A stretch of 64,000 nucleotides of DNA, taken from the NCBI GenBank assembly GCA_902806575.1, contig CADCXD010000018.1, positions 1,364,001 through 1,428,000 on the forward strand, read 5' to 3'. The notes beneath the pieces were generated by a model. That model searched no databases. It was not told the DNA's origin and saw nothing but the letters and a program-made list of their open reading frames with translations. Position numbers and translations under genes: made by a program. The DNA is from Jackrogersella multiformis (Eukaryota; Ascomycota; Sordariomycetes; Xylariales; Hypoxylaceae). Positions 47,416 to 59,574 of the stretch are shown here, piece by piece; the first letter of the stretch is position 1, and the number at the start of each line of letters is the position of its first letter.

Positions 47416-50400
47416 CTAGCCTGCTTTAGATGACTCGCTACGGGAACCACCGTTGGTGATGGCCGCGCCAGAACTCTTTGGCTTCTGGACATCGCCATTC
47501 TTCTCCGCCTCTTTCAATTGTTGGTACAGTGCTGCCAATCGCGGACCAGTCATTCCGGATTTATCCTTCTCCTTTTCTGACTTGCCGGAGGACTGTTTCT
47601 CGGATGCAGGTATTCTCTTAGAAATGAATCTCCTATGAAACGGTTAGCTTTCGTCAGCTCGAGATGTTCATGACAACGTACCATAATTTTGGCTTAAGCT
47701 CCTCAAGCTGATCAAGAGACAATGCCGATGTCTTGTTGAGGCCTTCAATGAAATCGCCAATAGCGGTTATCTCCGACTTCAAGACCTTAGCTCTAGCTTT
47801 GGCAACCGGTATATTTGCCTTGGTACAGGCCTCGACTTTTTCGACGTGCGTCCATATTGGCTGCATGAGTGCTTGTATAACTGGTGCGTTTCTCTCGTCG
47901 TCTTCGTCATCAAACTGCTGTTGGCTATTGTCGGATCTGCGAAGTTCTTCCACTCGCCGGTGTTTATGCCGACGATCGTCCGCATCGCCGCTATGCTTCC
48001 GCTTAGTATCAGGTCTCGGTGTGCTACTATCTCCGATACTGCTGCGGGAGCGGTGGTGGTCTCCTCGGGAATGAGAGCGATCATGATCCCTATCACGATG
48101 AGATGACTTCTTGGAGCTCTGAGGAGCAGGCGAGGCGGAGACAGAGCCTCCTTTTTCGGGGCGACGATGGCCGTTAGACATCGCGTGACTAGTTTTCTTA
48201 TTGTTGCGGTGATGATTCTCCACAACCTTCTGAGCATTGACATCGTCCGAATGGATTGAGACGAGCACCGACAGTAGATATTCTGCACGACGCACGAGAT
48301 GGACGGCCCCTGGAGCTTTGGCACCTTTGCTTTCGCCGTGCTCACGTTCCTGTTTTTTTTCGATACGATGTTCCTCTAGGAAAAATTTGTCTTGCATCCC
48401 GAGTTCTCTATCGTCGCGAATCTGAGTCCAGGCGCCAAAGCCATACCGGTCAATACCGACGAGGAGCATTCCATCCTCCCTAGCACCCCATTCGCAACTA
48501 TAATGGGCTGCCTTTGTCGCATCCGGGAGCTGGAATGTTCGGAAATCTGATAGTTCTCCAAGAACACGCCGCAGGAGATGTAGTTGCGGTGGTCGTTCAA
48601 GAATGGTTTCGGCATTGATTTTCTTAACCTCGCCAAAGTCGAACATGACAGCCTTGATGTCCTTCTTGGTCAGCTTTTTCTTCGTCTGCTGTTCTTGATT
48701 GCGGATTTCTTCGGTATTCTTTTCTACGGCCTCGCGAGACATCTCGACAAGGTCGTGAAGCAATCCACCTATAAAGTCGCGATCACGATCGCTCAAGCGG
48801 GCATCACGCAGCAACTCATCCGGGCGGTCCTCAATGAAGCCGTACCGCATGAACGCTCGGATCAAATTGCGCGTCTCTTTCTCATTAAGCGGACGGCGAG
48901 GATCCGACAGCATAGCCCGTTGCTCCTCTAGACGTTCTTGCTTTAATTGCTCCCGCTCTCGTTTCTTGGCGATACGTTCGGCTCTCTCAGAGTCGCCATT
49001 GGGTCTCGAGCTTTTCAGTGCAGCCCGTCGTGGAGCGCTGGCCTCCAGTTCTCTTGCGAGGTATTCATCTTCCTTCTTTTTCTCATCATCAACTCGGATC
49101 GCTTCCAGTTGCTCTGCCGGTATAATCTGATCCCAGTCAAGGGCAAGATCATCAACCTTGACATCAGTGTACTGCATAAAGTTGTCCCAATCAATACCAC
49201 CAGTACTAAGGTTCATCTTGTCATCTACCTTGGTCTTGGTGACTTCGGCATTTTCGAGGATGGAGTCGATATCAAGTTGCTCCAACCTCTCCTGGTTGCC
49301 AGATTGCTCGAACATCTTCTGAGAACGCATCTTCAATACCCATTGTATGTCGTCTGCCGACTTAGCTTCGTCGATCCTGAGACCCTTTTGCTTGAACTCT
49401 TCCCTGAAAGCCTTGCCATCGTCTGTGACTCCAGCCTGAATTGCCAAATACTCAAGCAGCAGTTTGTTCCGAGCCCGTTCAAGGACTTCCTCCTCGATGG
49501 TTTCTTTAGAAACAAGACGGTAAACAGTAACAGCCTTCTTCTGCCCGATACGATGAGCTCTTGCCATAGCTTGGAGATCCGCTTGGGGGTTCCAGTCCGA
49601 GTCGAAGATGATGACAGTATCAGCAGTCATTAAATTGATCCCCAAGCCACCAGCTCTTGTTGAGAGTAGGAAGCAGAAATCGGAACTATCCTCCGCGTTG
49701 AAATGGTTGATAGCTAAACGTCTGGGCCCAGCACCAATTGTGCCGTCGAGCCGCTGGAACTGATAGCCACGCAGCCGAAGATAGTCACCAAGGATGTCAA
49801 GGACTTTCACCATTTGACTAAAGATCAAAACACGGTGGTTATCCTTCTTTAGCTTAGCAAGTAGCTGGTCAAGCAGCATCATCTTGCCGCTACTAGCAAT
49901 AAGGCCCTTGATTTGGTCTTCGCGACGTTCGCTGCCGTTGAGGACCTTCTCTTCAGCACCAGGGAACATATATGGGTGATTGCTAACCTTCTTTAGCTCC
50001 ATCACGATGTTTAATAAAGACGACTTTTGACCGTTGTTTCCTTCGTTTAGAGCCGCGTAATTTCTCGTTAGGATGTTTTTATAGTACTCGAGTTGAACAT
50101 CCGAGAGCTCTACGCGAATGATCTTCTCAGTCTTGGGTGGAATATCTGACTCTACCGTTTCCTTGGTTCTTCGCAAGATAAAGGGTGCGATTGCGACATG
50201 AAGATCTTGAAGTTTTGCTTGCGCATCTGCAGAGGCAAATGTTTCCAGATCTTCATCTATGTGAACCTTGCCAGGATTCAAGAAATCAAGAAGCGAGGAT
50301 AACTCGGCCAGATTGTTCTGAATTGGTGTACCAGTGATCAGAACCCTGGAAGGGGCACCGAAGCTTACGAGTTCCGAGTACAGCTTAGAATCTTTGTTCT

Positions 50401-52382
50401 TCAGACGGTGAGCTTCGTCCACAGCTAGCGCTTGCCACTTGATGCTTCTTAAAAAGTCGGCATCCATCAATATATATTCGTAAGAAGTGACGATGACGTT
50501 GAACTTGTGCTTCTTAGGGTTGCCGTTGAACATGAGCTCATGCTCTCGTATCGTGCTTCGCGCCTCGGCATTGCCAAGGTAAACAACATAGTTTATATCC
50601 GGAGACCACAAGTTGAAGGTATCACACCAAGCAGGTATGACACTCAGGGGTGCAACTACCAAGAAAGGGCCTTCTTGCTTGCGCTCATTGCGAAGCCAGC
50701 TCAGGAACGCGACGGTTTGAACTGTCTTCCCAAGACCCATTTCATCAGCAAGAATGACATTGTTCGCCCGACACCAATTGAGACACAAAAAGTTCAGTCC
50801 TGTAAGCTGAAAACCTCTTAGCTCGCCGCCCTGTATGTAACTAGGCTGCTTATCAAGCTTCAGAAACTTGCTTCGTGTCGTAGGATTCGCCTCGTATTTA
50901 TCAGAGGTCCACGATCTCGACTGTCGGTCGAGGAACTGGTCGATTTTGTCTTGAGCCATAGTGCCGATAGTCGAAGCTTCCTCCCAGGTGCAGTGCTCGT
51001 AGGTCAACCCCTTCCACTTAACAAAGTATTCTCGCCCTTCTTCGCCGCTTCGCTGAGCGACAACTCGCTCTACCTTGGTATAGTCTTCCAAGGCATCTTG
51101 CTCGCGCTCCTTATCGAGCATGTATTGCTCTCGAGTCTCGGGCGGAATGTCATCACCCGCAAACTTGAGATCCATCTCGTATTCTATGGTGCGCTTGTAG
51201 TAGTTCTCAAGTTTACGGAATCCACGATACCCACGAAGAATCTCTAGGGTATCCCAAGTGTTGTGAAGGTAGGATTTACCCTGCCATTTTATATTATATT
51301 CGAAGTCCTCGCGGGTCGCGTCTTGCAGAAACTCGTCACCATCTTTGACGCGATGACCGACAACCTTCTCGATGTACATGTTGTCTTCACTAAGATCTTC
51401 GCCAGCCCAGTAATTAGGCGTGAGCTCGGACTCGTCTTCATCGTCAATATCGCTTTCGTGGTATGTTTGGACTTGCTGAGCGGCCCGCCGGTTGGACCAT
51501 CGCTTTTCAACGTACAATAACGACTGTGGTTGGGCTTGTTGGCGACGTGCTTTCTTCATGAATGTCCGAGCACGAGCTCCGCCGTAGGTATCGGAGTCAG
51601 AGTCATCAGCAGGAGTCTGCCTTGCGGGTGTGCCCCGTTTCGACGCTACGAGTGGGAATTTATCAGTATAAAAACAATGCCATCGATTTGCAAGCACGGA
51701 AAAAGCAACTCACATTGTCGCGAGACTTGCTCCACGCGAAGCTTCTTCGTTCGGCGGTTCGCGGGGACGACATCAGAATCAGATTGTTCATCTTCCTCAT
51801 CAGACTCGACCTGGAAACAAGATTGTTAGCAACGTAGTTAACACGAACCAAGTTCCATAGTAGATATATCAACTTACGATCTTCGGCTGCTTTGTAGGGC
51901 GAGACTAATAACAGACTAGTTAGCAAAAGCCTACAGTGATGATTGAATTCGCATACACTTCTTCTTAGCCCATAGAGCTCAGGGTTCTCTCTTATATATT
52001 CGTCTTCTTCAGCGACGGCTTTTCGCTTAGGAGCACGACGGGAGCTGTTGGAAGTCGACGTCTCATCCTGGGGCGCGTCACTCTGCGAAGCAGCAGGGCT
52101 ATCTTCCATGTCAAAGTCGGCATCTTCTGAGCCATTGTTGTCGCCTTCGTTATCGCTTGATTCAACACCACCATGGGAAGCTAGGTCTGGTTCGGCATCT
52201 TGGAACGATTCGTCGTTGATAGGAGATGAGGAGGATGAAGCTGGAAGAGCGGTGTTCTCGTTCTCGTTCACGTCTGACAAATCGCTCTCGCTAGCACGAT
52301 CATCAAGTGTGATTCTCGCACCTGGTCTCCCCTCGGGCGACATATGGCCGTTAACGGAACTTGGCTCCGGTGAGCTCGACAT
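47416..52382 (-). CDS. CHD1: CHD1 ATP-dependent chromatin remodeller
   Basis: Five exons, complement(47416..47632, 47682..51645, 51714..51810, 51878..51904, 51957..52382), give 1576 residues. CHD1 slides and spaces nucleosomes along transcribed genes. The N terminus is acidic and serine-rich. Two chromodomains follow, marked by EYNIKWQGKSYLHNTWDTLE and REYFVKWKGLTYEHCTWEE (about residues 275-415). The SNF2 motor has the P-loop DEMGLGKT at 484-491, DEAH at 593-596, and the helicase C-lobe motifs including QAMARAHRIGQKK. Downstream are the SANT/SLIDE-like region, a basic H/R/S-rich linker (SHRDRDHDRSHSRGDHHR) and a final DUF4208-type helical domain (LKPKLWRFISKRI). Exon 2 is only 27 nt. The start is the ATG at 52382; the frame upstream contains no earlier ATG that I can find. 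Confidence 0.95.
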
Positions 52383-54804
52383 GTTGGTATTGGACACGCC
52401 TATCCACTATATGGCAGCAAGATTAGCAAGTTTTTACTAGGAAAATGCTATAAGTATAGGGTCGATAGACAGCGCCAGAATCGGCGATCAAAGCAACGCA
52501 ATAAACAGCTATCAGACACGGGAAATAGGTCTGGCAATAGATCTGGCGCATATCAAGTGATGTTTCGATGAAGGCAAGGCTGATAGGTGATGGAGAAGGA
52601 ATTGCGGCCGACCGGTGTTGACGTGACGTGCGAGGAAGCCTCAGCGCGTCAGACAACCCGAGAAGGACGTATTCCATACAAATATGAGCGTCCGAGAAGC
52701 TTGAATGAAGTGAAAAGGCGATGGTAAGGTCGCGTGTGCGTGTCTTCGGGATGGATTCGATGTCCAGTACACGTCCCGAGTGACAGCTCCAGCCTTGTCC
52801 ATCAACAGTACGGACGCCGGAATAGAAATAAAATACTTACGGATCATCAAATTAAGTAGCCCGGGCAGTTAAAGACTTGATATGATACGGACTTATGGAG
52901 TTGATGAAGTACGGGTTCGGCCCCGTATGGTGCGTGTTGTGGGCAATAAGTTGTGAGAAACTGTCGGAAATCGACCTGAAGAATTGGTGGTCGGGGAACA
53001 TTGAAAGTGGACGGAGGGTGGGAGGTACCTACCTTGCCATATTTTAAGCCGCTAGTAAGGAAAGAGCCTAGTGCACAAGCCACACGCCACAGAGTTAGGC
53101 AAATTCCACCCATCCATGGATGGATCACCAGCCAAACTTTTTACTATGGTACAACCTTCCAAGGTTATTCCTAGGCAGCTTCGAAGGTTTCTAGGTACCC
53201 AGTAACTTCTACTAGGTACCTATCTAGAAATTCAAGTCACTTACAATTCTATCTCCGTCTCCATATTTATATATCTATCCTTAATTGTAAAAACCTCAAA
53301 TATCAAGTAGGTACCTATGATTCACCTTCAATTACCTGCCTGGTATATTCACGATAGGTACATTCGATCCTGTCGCGAGTTTATACATTAGCGATGCCAT
53401 CTACCTAGACTCCGGCTTAGGTACCTATGTACACTACATATGTAGGTAATCGTCTCACGTTAGCCTGATACCTACGTAGGTACTAGGGGGATAGCTATTT
53501 CTCCGGGGTACGCGGTTAGTCGACCACAACAAATGCCCGTGGACCTTCCTACCTCCTAGTCATCCATGAATCTAGCAGCTCCAAATTGAGTTAACCTCTA
53601 GTCCCCGCCTCTCTTCCTCCGAGCAAACACCAGATTTACTACCTACTGGCACCTACCTATGTACTCTTGAACGCCCAAGATACTAGTCACATCCATGGAT
53701 ATGGCATCCATAGCAATCCTAATTTTTCTAGCAATCATTCATTAGGAATTATACAATCCGAAATACGTCACAGGACATTCAGCAATGATTGACACCCAAT
53801 TTTTTACCATTGGGGTGCACATACAACTAATTATGAATCAGTTAAGGAACAAAGGGAATACTATTGACGATGTACACGTCGAGGTATGAATTTACGCAGC
53901 CTCGTAGAAGTCCTGCGGGAAGCTTTTACTAAGGCAAGAACCTTGAAGTGTTCATGATCCATTAAGAGGCTAATGGCCACGCATTAATCAAAACATATTG
54001 TCAAAACTTAAAGTTAACTTAACTGCCACTATTGGAACTTTGACCTTTCACCTTGACGTGGTAAGACTGTGGCTTCAAGGTTCCGTCTTAAACAAGACCT
54101 GAGTGAGTAACCTGAGTAACCTGGCAGCTAGTGAGTGGCTATGCAGATGGCTTGAACGTTGGAGTTGGTAGGACCCTGATTGATTCCTGATTGGTCAATA
54201 AAATATCCATATAATTAGTCAGCTACCTATGTAGGTAGGAGCCGCATAGAAAATTATTATGACGCTTTGACCGCGAATTGGTTGCACCTCCTTTATTTGA
54301 CCAGTTAACAAGAACTTGAAGCTGGGAATATTATTTATTTATCTCTTTGTTATGTATTATAGCTCGAATCTTATTGGTATATTTACCTTAGGATTTCAAG
54401 CATCAGCGCAATTAGGTATTACTAATAAATTTAATATATCATCATTTATCTCCAACTAGGCTGCCAGGTCAGTTGATCATTTTAAACAAATACCTAACCC
54501 GAAATAATAGAATCGAAGACGCACATTCTATTTCATAACAACCATAGCAACCACACATTACTTTTAATACCAAAAGACAGTGTTGCTAATCGATGCGACG
54601 AGGACTTTATTAAACGATTTAATCATAAACATTGTCATGACATACATAGTAGAGAGAGTAGCCCTCCCTCCTTCCCCCTTCTCCAAAAACGCCTCGTATT
54701 AGTCTTATTCCTAGCTTCTAGAATGTTGTTGATACTGCTCTTGCTTGGTCCAGAACTTTATGTCTCATCCTCACGTAATATTATGGCTACGATATAGAGA
54801 CTAC
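52383..54804. other. Intergenic region rich in CCTAGGTA and CCAAGGTT motifs
   Basis: This 2.4-kb stretch covers the CHD1 promoter side and AT-rich DNA. Between 53150 and 53480 there are many GGTACCT, CCTAGGT and CCAAGGTT motifs. Inverted CCAAT (ATTGG) lies near 54191. Minus-strand open frames near 52.4-53.1 kb have no recognisable content and probably reflect UTR and chance. Confidence 0.5.
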
Positions 54805-55518
54805 TCAACCTTGAATTATCCTCTCCTGATCGCTTGGCTCCAAAACAGAATTCATCAAATTTATTAAAGCCTGCTTCTCGCTTTGTCGCCAGAAGTTAAC
54901 GAGATCTACAACGGCCTTGTAGAGTCGGTCGATAGTGGCAGACCGGTAACCAACGAAATCGATCTTTTCGTTATGCTGTACGAGCCAGTTGAGGAGAAAC
55001 ACGATGTCTGAGATGTCGTTCTGAAACTTAACGACCGATTGTGGACGTGTGCTGTCGATAAATTGGACACAACGTTTGATCTTAGTCAAGATAAGCACAG
55101 CAGGATGGAGTATAGGAACGGTGGCTATATTAAGATTAGATTCTATGATTGAGTGGTTTGAGATGAATAAGAGACACTGACGACAACGTTCAAGTAGCAA
55201 AACTTTAAGGTGACGAGGAAGCCCAAGTTCTCCAATAGCAAGGGTTTCGAGCAAAACTTTGCTGTCAGAGTTTGTAGGCGTGAAGAACAACTTGTGATGC
55301 TCGACCGCAAACCGACCGTCTTTTTGCACCAGTAACTGCATAGTTTGGTCTCTCATGTTGTTGGCAATGTCAATCTCAACGTCGACATCCTCGGTACTGT
55401 GACTGTGTCCCAATATACGGACGGCGAAACCGCCAACGATGGCATGTCTAATGCCATTATTTCTCAAGATATCCGATAGAGCTTGAGCGGCTTCGAGTAG
55501 TAGGTCTTCGTGAGACAT
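54805..55518 (-). CDS. Nucleotidyltransferase-fold protein, function unknown
   Basis: A single open frame of 237 residues. The N-terminal half fits the nucleotidyltransferase fold: a helix (EAAQALSDILRNNGIRH), the glycine motif AIVGGFAVRILGHSHS, then the metal-type acidic strand EDVDVEID at about 43-50. The C-terminal half is helical, with VLILTKIKRCVQFIDSTRPQ and DISDIVFLLNWLV, as in fungal relatives of the AbiEii-like and MNT-like nucleotidyltransferases. A stop-free stretch of either 90 nt (55125-55214) or 57 nt (55125-55181) has splice-like borders, so the true protein may be 207 or 218 residues. The target of any nucleotidyl transfer is unknown. It lies 107 nt downstream of a similar gene on the same strand. 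Confidence 0.65.
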   Translation of the reverse strand: MSHEDLLLEAAQALSDILRNNGIRHAIVGGFAVRILGHSHSTEDVDVEIDIANNMRDQTMQLLVQKDGRFAVEHHKLFFTPTNSDSKVLLETLAIGELGLPRHLKVLLLERCRQCLLFISNHSIIESNLNIATVPILHPAVLILTKIKRCVQFIDSTRPQSVVKFQNDISDIVFLLNWLVQHNEKIDFVGYRSATIDRLYKAVVDLVNFWRQSEKQALINLMNSVLEPSDQERIIQG

Positions 55519-55625
55519 AGGCTAGATGAGAGCAGTTGGATGAGAGAATATTATTAGGTACCTTCCAGGTAGGTAGAGTTTGACCTGCAATATTTTGAGT
55601 CCTTCGAATTCTGGTTACGATGAAC

Positions 55626-56408
55626 TCAATCGTTCTTGCAAGCAGGTAAGTTATCATATGATATTTTCCCCGTCATAGCCCGTATCAGCTCGCGTTTAAT
55701 CCACTCCTCGCCTTCCTTCATCTTCCAGGCCTCAACTTCCTCAACCACATTCTTCATTTCCAAGACCTCCTTCTCAGACCAGGGCTGATCGTCTGGCGGC
55801 AAATCAAGATAAGCGCCTTCGTAGCTCATATCAAAGTACCGATACCCAATAACGGAACACAGCTCGTCAATTATCAACATTCGCAGTATGCTCTCCTTTT
55901 TCTCGCGAGACGCTATACGCACAAACGCAGAACAGGCAACAGATACGGGCACTGTATGAACCGTACAAGGCAGACTGTTATCGGAACTGCTAAGACGTGT
56001 AGCTTCATGGCGGGAGATCCCAGCCCAAGACATAGGCAAAAGCACAAGTCTATCTTTGGGGTTAATCACATAACGAATCTCGCCAGGGTCCCGAACATAT
56101 CGAATAGCACAATCAGAGTTTTCAGATGTACATTTTAGGGGCAACGTCTCATGATCGGCAGCGTGATAACCGAAATCAGCAGCGAGCTTCACAGCTGTAT
56201 GAAGTTGGTCGTCAGGAACAAGGAAGAATAAATCCTGTTCATATATTAGTAGTAGGGTAGTTTAAATACCGAAATGTAGGTGACTTACATTGGTCAACAT
56301 GATAGGATAACCTAACCTCCTCAGAAGAGGATTCCCCCACTCTATAAGAAATATATTATGAACTTCGAACTGCTCAAGGAGTCGAATTGTTTGTGCTGGG
56401 AGATCCAT
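55626..56408 (-). CDS. Hypothetical protein, divergent nucleotidyltransferase-like N terminus
   Basis: Two exons, complement(55626..56234, 56290..56408), where the first exon runs 56289..56408, give 242 residues; the 54-nt intron has a GTAAGT donor and CAG acceptor at phase 0. I do not recognise a named family. The N-terminal pattern NIFLIEWGNPLLRRLGYP followed by NDLFFLVPDDQLHTA resembles the glycine motif and acidic strand of nucleotidyltransferases, but the D-x-D is replaced by ND-L, so it may be inactive. The middle has several hydrophobic strands (RLVLLPMSWAG, VPVSVACSAFVRIA) and the C terminus is charged and helical with WSEKEVLEMKNVVEEVEAWK. There is no signal peptide. It is divergent from RLI1, 893 nt away. 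Confidence 0.68.
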
Positions 56409-57301
56409 GTTGAGATATGGAAGTATTTTTGGCATGAAAAAAGGAGAAAGTGTGTGATTTAAACAACGTATATAAAAAGTTTTTTGAGTGACTTATTATT
56501 TGTTTGATTTGATGCAAGTTAGTTAGAATTTGATGTATTGCACACCTAGGTACGTTGTATGATTATCCATGGATGACTGAACTGATAGAATTGCACCTGG
56601 ACAAGCTGCGCAGGTAGAGAGAACAATGAGCTCGTAAGCTGGTAGTCCTCTCACTCTGGGACCTACTTAGGTACCTACCTAGGTCTAGGTAAGGTTTAAT
56701 ACATCCTCTTCTGTATTCCATCATAAAATTTTCCTAACAATATGTACCTAGGTACTTAGGGAAGTGATTATGGGAAATCCATGGAGTGTAACTCGAAAAT
56801 CTATTTATCCATGATAGGCTGCCTACCTAGGTGCCTAAGCAGCTAAAATGTAGGTGGATCGCTCTTGATTTTGACGGAACCTTGGAAATCGAGATTACTA
56901 GGGTTTAGCTGAATATAACAGATGGTCAATGCTCCACCGGCGGAGTCTCCCTTTAAATGCAATTAAGAAACGTCCAATCAGAGAACCCTAATTCATAATT
57001 TTTCAGGTTTACCGTCATTCATAGTGGCTGACAGATGACTAAGTCACGTACCACCCCTCATTATCGCCTACCTTATACCCAGGCTACCCTAATTTTGGTA
57101 CCCCACCAAAACTTCAACTTTTACCATTCACCAAGGCGCATTTTGGTCGCAACGCTCCATTCTACTTCCACCTATTTCCTCTATCTTTGTTCTTTGCATC
57201 GTCGTCTTAATTTCTCCTCTTCTCTGGTCATTTTGTTGACGCGACTCTTCTTTACTCTTCCTAGATACGTCGAAGGAGCAGACCGCCGTCAATTACAAAC
57301 C
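56409..57301. other. Divergent promoter region, unknown gene / RLI1
   Basis: About 0.9 kb. It has CCTAGGTA motifs near 56546, 56670-56690, 56745 and 56825, an AACCTTGGAA at about 56878 and a CCAAT pentamer at 56974-56978, 324-328 nt before the RLI1 start. A pyrimidine-rich leader precedes RLI1. Confidence 0.5.
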
Positions 57302-59574
57302 ATGGCTTCTAAGTTGACTCGGTATGTAACGGTGACTCGACACAAACTTATTCCAGCCTGTGCCGTATATTGACTTTTTGAAATTTTAGTATCGCCATCG
57401 TGAATGATGACAAGGTGCGTTTGTCGAAATATCCCCTACTCTCCGATCTCCGAATCATATAGAACATTAGACTGACACTCGATACCTCATAGTGCAAACC
57501 AAAGGTAAATCGACTAGGAATTTACCCTGAAGCCTAACAGAAGTGCTTACGATCTACAGAAATGCCGGCAAGAGTGCAAGAGATCATGCCCGGTATGGCA
57601 AATTTCCTTCCATCTTTTCTGACACAATGCCCCTCCCCAATTCTTAATTCGTAACGTTGTTTTCTTCAGATAACCCTCCTGATTCTACATTCCTGGTAAA
57701 CTAGACACTCATCCTAGAATTTATAGGTCGTTCGTAGCGGAAAGCTTTGTATCGAAGTCAGCCCGAACTCGAAGCTCGCATTCATCTCAGAAAGTCTGTG
57801 CATTGGATGTGGTATCTGTCCGAAGAAATGCCCCTTCGATGCCATTACTATCATCAACTTGCCGACCAATCTCGAAACCCAAGTCACTCATCGATACTCG
57901 GCGAACAGCTTCAAGCTTCATCGATTGCCTACCCCAAGACCTGGACAGGTACTGGGTCTTGTTGGGACCAACGGTATCGGAAAGAGCACAGCGTTGAAGA
58001 TTCTCAGCGGCAAGCTGAAGCCTAATCTGGGCAGATATGACAATCCACCTGATTGGGAAGATGTTATCAAAAACTTCAGGGGATCCGAGCTGCAGAGTGA
58101 GTTGGCCTTTATTTATAAAGAGAAGCGTTGCCGTACGAATATTAGCTTACCTACGAGATAGACTACTTTACCAAGGTTCTTGAAGATGACTTGAAGGCTG
58201 TTGTTAAGCCTCAGTACGTTGACCAGCTCCCGAGGGCTGTCAAGACGCCCAACAAGTCGGTCAAGTTTCTTCTCGAGCATAGAGCTGCGATGGGCAACAT
58301 GGATGCTGTCCTTGACATCCTGGAACTCCGTCATATTCTGGACCGCGACGTTAATCTTCTTTCTGGTGGAGAGCTGCAGCGATTCGCCATTGGAACTGTC
58401 TGCGTCCAGAAGGCAGACGTGTACATGTTTGACGAGCCATCTTCTTATTTGGATGTCAAGCAACGTTTGTCTGCAGCCCGGATGATCCGCTCTCTGCTGA
58501 GTTCACAAAACTACGTCATTGTCGTCGAGCACGACTTGTCAGTTCTTGACTACCTTTCCGACTACATTTGCGTCCTCTACGGTAAACCTGCCGTTTACGG
58601 TGTCGTGACTCTTCCTCACTCTGTCCGCGAAGGAATCAACATTTTCCTTGATGGCCACATCCCTACCGAGAACTTGCGATTCCGTGAAGAATCTCTTACT
58701 TTCCGTATCTCGGAAGGTACCGACGATTTCCAGGCTGATAAGGCCCGGGCCTTCACCTACCCGAAGATAGAGAAGACACTCGGCAACTTCAGGCTTCGCA
58801 TTGATTCAGGAGACTTCACCGATTCTGAGATTATCGTCATGATGGGAGAGAATGGTACAGGAAAGACAACTTTCTGTAGGCTTCTGGCTGGTGCGCTTAA
58901 GCCTGACAGCGCTAAGCAAGTCCCTGACATGAGAATTAGCATGAAGCCTCAGACTATTACCCCCAAGTTTGAGGGTACCGTGCGCCAGCTATTCTTCAAG
59001 AGAATCAAGCAGGCATTCCTCTCGCCGCAGTTCCAAACGGATGTTGTCAAGCCTCTCAAGCTGGACGATTTTATTGACCAGGAAGTCAAGAATCTATCAG
59101 GTGGTGAATTGCAGCGTGTTGCTATCGTTATGGCACTCGGCCTGCCGGCTGATATCTACTTGATTGACGAGCCGTCAGCTTATTTGGACTCGGAGCAACG
59201 TATTATTGCAGCCCGTGTCATCAAGCGTTTCATCATGCATGCTAAGAAGACAGCTTTCATCGTCGAGCATGATTTCATCATGGCCACGTATCTAGCGGAC
59301 CGCGTTATTGTATTCGACGGCCAGCCTGGTATCGACGCGCATGCAAACAAGCCCGAGTCCTTGCTTACTGGATGCAACGCATTCCTGAAGAACTTGGATG
59401 TCACCTTCCGACGAGATCCGACGAACTACAGGCCTCGTATCAACAAACTCAACAGTCAGCTAGACCAGGAACAAAAGCTGGCTGGAAACTACGTAAGTCA
59501 AACTAACCCCTTGCCTTGATAAATCCCATCACTTACACAACCTCTAGTTCTTCTTGGAAGAAGATAGCTCTTGA
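57302..59574 (+). CDS. RLI1: ABC protein Rli1/ABCE1, ribosome recycling factor
   Basis: Seven exons, 57302..57321, 57390..57414, 57493..57504, 57560..57592, 57727..58096, 58162..59492 and 59548..59574, give 605 residues, the usual length. Rli1 splits ribosomes after termination and supports translation initiation. It carries two iron-sulfur clusters bound by the N-terminal cysteines (CKPKKCRQECKRSCP and LCIGCGICPKKCPFDA). Two ATPase domains follow: Walker A GTNGIGKS at 110-117 and GENGTGKT in the second, each with the signature LSGGELQR and Walker B YMFDEPSSYLD or YLIDEPSAYLD. The ferredoxin region is cut into four tiny exons, one just 12 nt long (CKPK). The last exon codes FFLEEDSS. Sequence identity to the family is very high over the whole length, so the call is firm. 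Confidence 0.96.
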
